From contig NC_079501.1 in assembly GCF_030052815.1 (NCBI RefSeq), forward strand, positions 84,081,849 through 84,145,848: DNA of 64,000 bases, given 5' to 3'. The notes under the pieces were generated by a model. That model was not told where the DNA came from, did not search any database, and saw only the letters and a program-made list of their open reading frames with translations. Below, one piece after another: positions 55,787-64,000 of this stretch (positions are counted from its first letter, which is position 1; every line of letters starts with the position of its first letter). Both the position numbers and the translations under genes were made by a program. This stretch comes from Hevea brasiliensis (taxonomy: Eukaryota; Streptophyta; Magnoliopsida; Malpighiales; Euphorbiaceae).

Positions 55787-58150
55787 TATTTTTTTTTTTA
55801 AGTAAGCAAAAGAAATTTTATTAACAAAGAAACCAGGAAAAACCTAGCAAATCACATTATGCTAAGCCATGCCAATAGACTTCCCCAATACACCCAGCCT
55901 AAATGTGAGATGCTAAGTTAAAAAACCTGGAGAAGGGATACATCCAAGTAAAGTCAGGATCAAAGAAAAACAAATCATCACACGTTTAAAGGAATGCAAC
56001 AAAATCCTCATTCCTATCTCTACCCAATTTAGCTAAGAAATTAGCAAAACATTTGCCTCGTGAGCAGAGCGAACAAAAGAAAAGCTGGGCAGGGATGCAG
56101 CATGATTTAAAACCTTCTTGATCAAACTGTCCAACCTCCAAGGGCATCTTGATGAACTAGTGATCCAACTGAAAGCATTAGCAAAATTTGTTTCAAAGTA
56201 AATGCAATTGTAGTTGCTAAAAGAGGGTAGAAACTATTGAGTTAACATCAAAATTTTGAGGACCACAGTTAGTTTAGCCTCATTGGACTCCAAGATACCT
56301 AAGGGAGAAAAACACACACATAAAACATTTCCAAGGTTGTTTCTTGATACGTCCCCAAAACCACTCAATCTTGGCTTTCCATTTGGAGACCCATTCGCAT
56401 TCCACTTCAAACAATTCATTAGAGAAGGGGACCAAGGAACAATACTTCTTTTTATTTTAACATTCACCCATGATTTAATGGCATTAACTTCTTGAGCAAG
56501 TTGAAGCCCAGTATAAGGAAAGATGTTGTCAACACTATTCATCCAAATAGAGAATCTAAAGAAGATGATGCTATAAATAATGACATGGCCTAGGCTAGAG
56601 GCCTTAAAAATCACATCATTCCTTAATAGCCATATTGACCATAAAATTGCAAAAAGTAAACACGTCCCAAAATGTTATTGAAATTAATTTACCCATAGCC
56701 AACAACCTTCACTGCTAAAAGACATACAATGTCCCTAGGTAGACAAAAGTCCACCCCTCACCATTTTAAGAAGAAGAACCATACTTTAGAAGAGAAGGAA
56801 CAAAGGAGAAATAAGTGATTAACTATTTCTACACAGCAAGAACAAAATGGGCAAATGTTGTCTACCAATGGTGTAAGACCACTATAGAAGAGCTTAGGAA
56901 TGGCAATGGGCTGGGTTGGGGGTGGGGATTGCTCCTCCTATCCTTGCCCCACACAGGAGTTCAGGGTTAGGACGGGGACTTCCCCACTGGGGAGGGGGGC
57001 GGGGCGAGTTTCCTGTGGGGAGTTTTCTTTTTATTTTTTTTATTTTTTTTTCATGTTAATTATTAGTATATAATATAATTTTATTTATTAAAAATGAAAT
57101 ATAATAAAAATACAAGTTTTAGATGTTATTTTAACAATATATTTATTCTTTTTACTAAAATTATCATATTTAAATATATAAATGTATAAAAATAAATTAT
57201 TTTTTGATAAAAAAATACTATGTTAATGTGCAGGGTGCATTATGAGGATTCAAGGCGAGGAGAAAGTCTTTCCATCCTTTCCCCATACAAATCGAGGTTG
57301 GGAAAAATTGATCAAGCTTAGGGTGGGTCAGATCAGGTTTGAAAACTTTTGCCATCCCTAGAAGAGCCAGTCACGAATTAGCAATCTATCCTTGCGGGCT
57401 AACCAACAAAACATCTCCACTTTAGGGGGCACTAATATTTAACCATACAAAGGAAAAGTCCATTAACATGAAACTTGTAATCTCAACCAAAGATTTATAA
57501 AGATAGCCAACAGAAAAAAAAAAAAAAAAACTTTGAATTAGGTTTCCAAATCAAAGAGTCAAATTTAGATGAACAAAATGTGGCACCATGGAGAAGCCTT
57601 AAAATTGCTGCAAAACTTGAAAAATCCCTTCTTCTTGGAGTTCTTATCCACTTAAAATCGTAGATCCATAAAAGAGCCCTCCAATATCTGAAGAAAGAGA
57701 TTGTAGCATCCTTACTCACAAAGAAACCAAATAACTAGGGATAAATAGATTTAAGGGGCAATTTGGTAGCCAAACATCATTCCAAAAGAGAAAGGAGGAG
57801 TTGTTTCCAACACTAACACCACTACTTGATTTGATGACATTAGAGGCAGCTTTACTAGAAGTCATAATAGCCTAAATGTTCCTCCATAATGTTGAAACAT
57901 TACTCCTTTACAAAGAGAGCAGATCAAAAAGCTTCTGTGGCCCTTATTTGTTAATAATATCAATCCCCAAATAGAGTCTTGTTCAAATTGGATGCACTAA
58001 AGCCACTTAAAAAGTAGGGCACGGTTTTGAGTTTTAATGTCCAATATGCCTAAACCATCTTTCCTCTTAGGTAATAAAAGTAAAGACCATTTAACCAGGT
58101 GAAGTTCCTTGCAATTGACCCCCCTGACCAGAAAAAACCACCCATAATTC
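55787..58150 (-). pseudogene. L1-like LINE fragment (RT end, zf-RVT, RNase H), 5'-truncated
   Basis: On the minus strand the end of the RT region (58140-57900, VKWSLLLLPKRKDGLG), a zf-RVT zinc-binding region (about 57480-56650) and a plant LINE RNase H domain (about 56420-55990) follow in order. RNase H reads WNANGSPNGKPRL, where the first catalytic Asp is Asn, then SNEAKL with the Glu. A T run at about 55787-55800 is the poly(A) tail in element orientation, marking the 3' end. The RT catalytic core and ORF1 are missing. A MITE at 56894-57359 splits the zf-RVT region; stops and frame changes elsewhere show it is dead. Confidence 0.8.
56894..57359. mobile_element. hAT-like MITE inside the LINE, 8-bp target duplication
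   Basis: AGAAGAGC occurs at 56886-56893 and 57360-57367. The termini AGGAATGGCAA and (reverse complement) AGGGATGGCAA are inverted repeats. Internal sequence is G/C-rich at the left end (GGGGAGGGGGGCGGGG near 56990), AT-rich in the middle, and has no ORF. The 8-bp duplication and ends fit a non-autonomous hAT element. Confidence 0.85.
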
Positions 58151-61100
58151 TATTTATGGACTAGTTTAGCTCCATCTTTCTATAAAACTACCATCAAGCC
58201 CAATGGCCTAGGTTTAGGATAGTGGATATGAAAGAAGGTGTTAGGCACCCTCTGCACTTGGACTCACCTTAGAACAATGGTAGTCTCCACTTATGTTTCT
58301 TATAGTTTCTCTTATTTTTTCCTTATTAACATTCTTACTTATATGAGATTTAGATCTAAATTACAAGCACACAATGTTCAACTAAGCATATAACAACCAT
58401 AACATGCACACTTTGTAGCCCTATATCACGCTTCATTTCTATTTTAGAAGTTATTACCATATTTATCGCATTGCCTTGTTTATCATATTCCTAAATTCAT
58501 TTCATGCTTTAGGTTATTGAAGGAAATTTAAAAACAACCCCTAAGCATGCTTCCAATGTCTCTAACATGCATCACTTATTTTAGTTTTACCTTATTTCCT
58601 TATGTTAATTTACTAAGTCAATTAAATGTAATTGGTGATATTGAGACATAAAGTAAACATCTATAGAAGGGAGAGGAGAAAAGAATTACAAAGCCTAAAA
58701 AAAAATCTATAACTGAAGAAAGGGGAGGAGAAAAGATTACAGAGGAGAAAAGATTACAAAACCTAATAAACTTTAAAAAAAATCTACTAAGTGTTATTAC
58801 ATGGCCCATTTGGTCCAATATCTCATACAAGAGGCCTTGAAGTCATCCTTGTACTTTACCTCACTTTTTGGTTCTCCTAGGGTTGCCTTCTTGGTTTCTT
58901 GCCTTTTTGATGTTTACTTGCCTTACATAAGGAGATCTTACTTTTCATGTTTGGGTACTTAACATATTCACAACTTACCTTATTCAAACAAAGAAAATAA
59001 TAAGACTACTTACCTATTTAAACTTACCATATAGAATGAACACAAGTAAGGAAGCAAATTAAACATAGAAAGCAAAGAAAAAGAAAGGAAGATAAAACCA
59101 TAATACACACACCATTAGACTAGGGTTGTGAATCAACCCTAGCCAACACCTTCTTTGATCTAAGCCATAGTTTTGAAGTCCCAAGAACACCATAAACAAA
59201 CACACAAAGTTAGTATTGGATTAAATAACAAAAAAAGAAAAAGTCAAAAAAGAAATTAAAGTATGTGATCTTTGCCTTTTCAGTTTCAGAGGTAATAATG
59301 ATAAAAATTATATAAATATGAAACATGCTAAAAATGAATAAAACTTTATATAAATGTTCTTAAGACATCATATATGAACTTAGAAAAAAGAAACGATAAA
59401 AAAGAATTGAAAAAAAATCAAATTCTTAAAATATTGTTTGTTACATGTGCTCAGATTCTGTCCATCGATTTTATAAAAGGTTTACACACCAAACTCCATA
59501 GGATTAAGTGAAACACAAAACATAAAAAATTTATAGGACATCTTGAAATCAATTAAAGGAATCAATAGTATATGAATTCATGCAAAGGATCTATCTAGTT
59601 GTTTAACCCCCTGCCTCGAGTAGAAAAGATGAAAATGAAAGAAAATTTTCCACTTGCTTAATGACAAAAATTGGATATCATGGAAGGGATGCCCATTAAG
59701 TGATTAAAAAGTCATGAGGGCTTACAAATGATACCTTGAACTGTCATATCAAATGAGATAGGGAAGCTAACAAGTGGTGGGCAAAGAGGGGAGTGCACAA
59801 AAATGTTAAAGAAGGAAAAGAAAGCCAAACTATAAAGGCATTTATTAAGATATAATACAATGACATTCTAATCCCAAAAGAGGTTAACCAAAGGGTTCAA
59901 TAGGAGAAAAGAGACTCAGACCCTAATACGGTTTCCTACTGTAATGCCAATAACAAATAGGAATCAAGAAAGGAAAATAAGGTAACAAAAAAGAAGGGTA
60001 GCCTAGAGGTAGGTCATTTCACTAACAGGCAAAGAGATAGTTAAGAATTTAAGAACATGGAAGAAAGTGTTGAGGAAATTCCTCCTAAAGTAGAGGATGA
60101 AATATTGTTCCTTAAATAGTAGTGTGCTGAAACCTGATAAAATAATTTTTCTAACTACCTAGGGATTTGACTCCCTGAAGAATTATCCTTAGGTAGGTAG
60201 AAATGCTATGCCTAAGAGAATTGGGAGATTGTGCCCAAAATTTATTAGCACTCACTCTCTAAAAGTGAAAATGACAAGTTCCCTAAATAGGTACAGACCC
60301 AACAACAAAGAGGAAAGGATGATTAGGAAAAAAGATAACAGTCGACTCAAGTCGATTCCTAGCATATATGTTAGGATGAATAAGAATTCAAGGGAAGAAT
60401 GGATAACCCCAACATATGGGGGTGGGGGTGGGGGGGGGGGGTGGGGTGGGGTTTTGTGGAAACCTTAAACCATGAAATGGAAGTGCTTTTGGTGAAAATA
60501 ATAAGAGTAAACTGAGCATAACATTCTGTAGAATGCAATAAGGAGTATCACTATACATGGAAGAACCATAGATAAAGGTGATGGAGTCTATAGGTATGTT
60601 CAAGAGCAAGGCTAGATATAATTCATCTAATCACAGTTTACTATGGTTAAAGAAATTCTCTTGAAGTGTAATTAATGCCTATGCCTTATGAAGGACTAAC
60701 ACTAAGTAGAAAGTGATCTCATTAGTTGAGATCACAATTTAAAGGAAAATAAGATGAAAGAGAAAGACTACCTTAAAATGGGGGAAGTCCTATGGCAATG
60801 GTGGGAGGTAGTTAAGGAAAGAGGCTACTTGAAGTGACTAATTAGAAGTAAAATAGTTACCTCCTAATGTCAAGTTGATGTGATATGTGTGTTTCGAGGT
60901 AGTACATCAAGAGATAACAGTAGAACGTAATGGTTGGAACATAGATGCACTGGAAAGAGGGGAAGGTGCCCTATTTACATCAATATACCATAGGTTATCT
61001 CCCTGTAGGAAGTAAAGTTAGTAAAAGCCAAGAATAAAAGACCCTAGGTAGCAAACTGGATGAGGGGACTAATGAAATAGCAACTATAGAGATGGAAAGG

Positions 61101-62341
61101 CTATGACATATGGAAGATAGAGAATGAGGACGATGACACACACACTGGGTATGTTAGCTAAAGTGAGTCATAATTTAGTCAAGTTCCTTACTAGACCTCA
61201 ACTTGCTCTGGTATTTCCATCTTGTATCATGACCTAAGAGTTAGTGCAAGTGAAACTCTTGAAATGAGCACCTTATGAAAGATATGATGGCCATTTATAA
61301 GCCTTACAAGCTCAATGATGATCAAGTCATGCTTGCTTATTATCAAGCAAGACTTTTGTTAATGAGGAAGGTGATGAGACCTAATTAAAGTGAAAAGATA
61401 AGGTTGGAAGAAGAAAATAAAGAAAAGAAAAAAAAAGCAAGGGAGTTGGTCAAAAGTGCACCTTAAATAAACTTAGAATAGACACCAAGACTTAGCAACT
61501 CTTTTGAACTCTATGATGGGGAAGGAGCTATATATTGGATAAATTGAGTTAAAAGAAAGAGGCGTGGAAATACCCTTTTACGATAAGTGTCGGATGTTTC
61601 TTGATAATAAAAGTAGCATAGTGTTAGTGTAGGGACATGAGAGTCTACTAAAGAAGTCCCTCAGGGAATTAAGACCTTAGAAAATAGTAAAAGTAGAGGT
61701 GGATTGTGAAGATAAAGAAAAAACTAATTACATACGTCAAAAGCTAAAGGTCTTATGTCAATTTCAAGGAAACTTGAAGACAAAAGGTTAAGTTAAGAAG
61801 CCAAGGATGTAGATAAATGGAAAATCTGCATAGATTAAGATTCCTAAGAGGAGTTAGTACAAAGGGAATTTCCCTAAGCCTGGAAGTGTTAACAGCAACA
61901 AGAATGACTGAGAATGGCTAACAATGATCATAAGGGCAAAAGAAGAGAATTTAGAAACAGGAAACCCTAAGAAGTATAACAAATATTTCCCTTAGCGATA
62001 TTTTCTTTAGCGGGTCCTTTGCAATAGATGAAGAGGACCTTGAGAACTCCATAGCAAAATGAAGTTGGCTAATAATCTTTAGTACCACCAAGGGTGAAAG
62101 TGCCCTTATACCATAGTTAATAAGAAGCTGTGCATGGCGGAACATGAGTTGAGGGTTCATAGGCTTGTAGATTTAAGAAAGTATGGGAGAACCAAACAAA
62201 AAGAGGGGTTCTAGAAAGATAAGGACCAAACCAACAAAAAACCAAACTAGGAAGTAGTGAAGTAGGGGTAATGTCTCCCTTAAGAACTAGTTTCCCTTTT
62301 GGTTGAACATTCAGGCACAAATGTTCTTAAGTGGGAAAGAT
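58151..62341. other. Degenerate purine-rich tract, probable LTR-retrotransposon remnant
   Basis: No coding domain is recognised in 4.2 kb. AAGGTGTTAGGCACCC at 58235-58250 is identical to a word near one end of the Ogre LTRs (21112-21127, 37367-37382), hinting at a Tat-related LTR or untranslated region. From 59600 the plus strand is conspicuously A/G-rich with many AAGAGG-type words and few open frames. GTGGGAAAGAT at 62331-62341 looks like a polypurine tract for the LTR that starts at 62342. Confidence 0.4.
60416..60454 (+). repeat. G-rich low-complexity tract
   Basis: GGGGGTGGGGGTGGGGGG-like runs give more than four G-tracts within 40 bases, a potential G-quadruplex on the plus strand. Confidence 0.8.
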
Positions 62342-63854
62342 TGTAATACCCTACACTTAGGGGTAGCTGAAATCCATACCTAGAGAGGGAAATGTCCTAA
62401 GAAATCCTAAAGAGAAGAAAAAACTAAGAGGAGTGGTGTGTTTGGGAAAAGGATAAGAAAATAGGGATTAGAGTGTAATAAGCTTTTCTAGGCAAGTTTG
62501 ACCACTGAAATTAGTCTGGCCCTCTCCCTCATTTTCTCCATCTCTCTCCCCTTTTCTTCCTTCTCCATTTGTTTCCTATAATCCATATCCCTAAAACTCT
62601 CAATCCTAGCCCTTCTATGAAGAAAATGATCCTAAACCACTTCAAAGGGTAAAGAGTACTATTTTCTCTCTTCCCTCAAGTGAGTTAAAGAAGAAAAGGA
62701 AGAAACTCCTTCCTTGGAAATCATATCAAAATAGGTAAGCTTCCTTCTCTTTCTTCTTAGTTTAATTAAAGACTTTGGGGTAGTATCTTATCAAAGAAAT
62801 GGTTGTTTTAGGGTTTGTGGGTGTTTAGTTTGTTCTCCATTCCTAATTTAGCTCCATCTTTCCATAACACTACCATGGAGCTTAAATATAAATGCCTTAA
62901 GAGGCAAAGATTGACTGAAGTAGACACTTAGATGATATAAAGGAATATGCTTCTAACATCATTTAAAGAGGAGATTTGATCTTGAAATTTATGAATTATA
63001 AGTAACAAAAAAAAAATGGTAAACGTTAGTATTTACATTTGAAATTTCTTAATCAAGATGGTTATCCACATCATAACTATATGATTCATTTAAATCTTTT
63101 ATTTTAAATTGATGAAAATGATATGAATTAATCATTAGTCACTACTTAAAATTAAGTAAAAAATTTGATAACCGTAATTTTCTTACTTTTAATTTTTAAA
63201 ATTTCTAATGAGGCTTTAACTTATAATCTTATACTCTTAAAAGGACTACTTACCATTAAGTGGAAGTTTAAAGGGACAAATTGGAGAATTAAGAATGCCC
63301 TCATCTGAGAAGGAACTTGGCCCTCTACTGGAGGACAATAAGGTGACTGAAAAAGTTAAGCATCGTGAATGTGATGAGAATATGGAGACTATTGGTTTTC
63401 TTTTTCATGATATTATGATATGGTATTGGATGGACATATTGTTGGGAAAAAGATTAATATGGATGAGAATGATCTTATAATTAAAAGGGAGGGCATGATA
63501 CCTAAACTTAAAATTTCTCTGAGACTTTAGAATTTGTTTGCTAAAAAATGGCATCTAGTAGATGTGGATATAAAGCCTTTTACAATAGGCTTCAGTAGAT
63601 GTGGATTCTATCATCTTCCATAGTATTGGATATTGGTAAAGGTTTTTTTTTTTTTTGGGTTCACATTGGAGTTAGATTATCATAGTGCCATGCCTTATGG
63701 TTCAGTTATGGAATAAAGATTTTAATATTATGAATGTAGAGATCAATTTTGTAGTTTGTCCTTCACCTTAAACAAGGCAATTATTGTTTGTTCTGCTTCT
63801 TAATCTCTATGCTTTCTTTCTTTTATATCCTGATAGCTTGGTAATAGCTGCATC
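62342..63854 (+). repeat. Probable LTR start and decayed sequence
   Basis: TGTAATACCCTACACTTAGG at 62342 follows a polypurine-like stretch and resembles the start of Gypsy LTRs. 62470-62760 is pyrimidine- then purine-rich. 62850-62945 shares sequence with 58160-58200 and 55700-55786. The right end of this LTR cannot be set. 63000-63850 shows nothing coding with family support, including the short frame at 63295-63480. Confidence 0.35.
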
Positions 63855-64000
63855 TGTCACACCTTACCCCTTTGTAAGGCATAACATGATCCCGTAAAAT
63901 ACCTAATGAACTACCGCACTTCGCCTACCGATAACTCATTAAGTACCCTACAAGGGAGTTTAAAACAATTTTCTTATCTTTGACAAATGGTGAGCATTTC
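63855..64000 (-). repeat. End of Tekay-like LTR, inverted copy of 1-2497 family
   Basis: TGTCACACCTTACCCC and the following ~145 bp are the reverse complement, with a few changes, of 2345-2497. The element runs off the right edge of the window. Confidence 0.75.

Noticed and set aside
60208..60468. 86-codon plus-strand frame ending in poly-Gly
   Set aside because: Lys/Arg-rich reading of a purine-rich tract running into a G-tract; no homology signal.
63295..63480. 61-codon plus-strand frame
   Set aside because: Looks partly protein-like at its start but no family is recognised and no neighbouring exons are visible.

Overview
The window is nuclear DNA of a flowering plant, most likely a eudicot. 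It is almost entirely transposable elements plus one broken plant gene. The plant assignment rests on Sirevirus, Ogre/Tat and chromovirus-like LTR retrotransposons, a plant-type L1 LINE, hAT-like MITEs and a UGT74-like glycosyltransferase pseudogene with a plant-style intron. A woody rosid such as a member of Euphorbiaceae would fit, but the sequence alone does not settle the species. I see no rRNA, tRNA, CRISPR array or intact host gene.

Layout. 1-2497 is the end of a long Ty3/Gypsy-type LTR; the same LTR end returns inverted at 63855-64000. 2627-13442 is a nearly complete Copia element of the SIRE/Maximus type: two 1.42-kb LTRs, an iMet primer site, gag, pol, an envelope-like third ORF and repeated polypurine tracts. 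13443-15039 is AT-rich spacer. From 15040 to about 47480 there is a three-level nest. An old Copia element (15040-15476 and 45335-47480, plus strand) was split by a minus-strand Ty3/Gypsy element ('Gypsy A', 15477-45334, 956-bp LTRs). Gypsy A was in turn split inside gag by a 21.9-kb minus-strand Ogre/Tat element (20941-42813, LTRs of 5.6-5.9 kb). Each insertion is flanked by a 5-bp target duplication matching at 4 of 5 positions. By-eye LTR divergence (about 6% for Gypsy A, about 2% for Ogre) agrees with the nesting order.

47481-64000 holds a G-tract, a hAT-like MITE, a SINE-like stretch, the UGT74-like pseudogene (50744-52262, minus), a probable solo LTR (53525-54985), an L1-like LINE fragment (55787-58150, minus) split by a second hAT-like MITE with an 8-bp target duplication, a purine-rich degenerate tract with a Tat-type LTR motif, and the start of another LTR at 62342.

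The most unusual content is in the Ogre element. Each LTR carries, antisense to gag-pol, a TATA-driven, apparently spliced gene of about 590 codons and a second small TATA-preceded ORF. The 3' untranslated part carries a 61-bp tandem array (a candidate satellite seed) and a family of hairpin-prone GCCC/GAAA repeats. Its protease domain appears to be missing. Every element here is disabled by stops, frameshifts or active-site changes, so none looks autonomously active.
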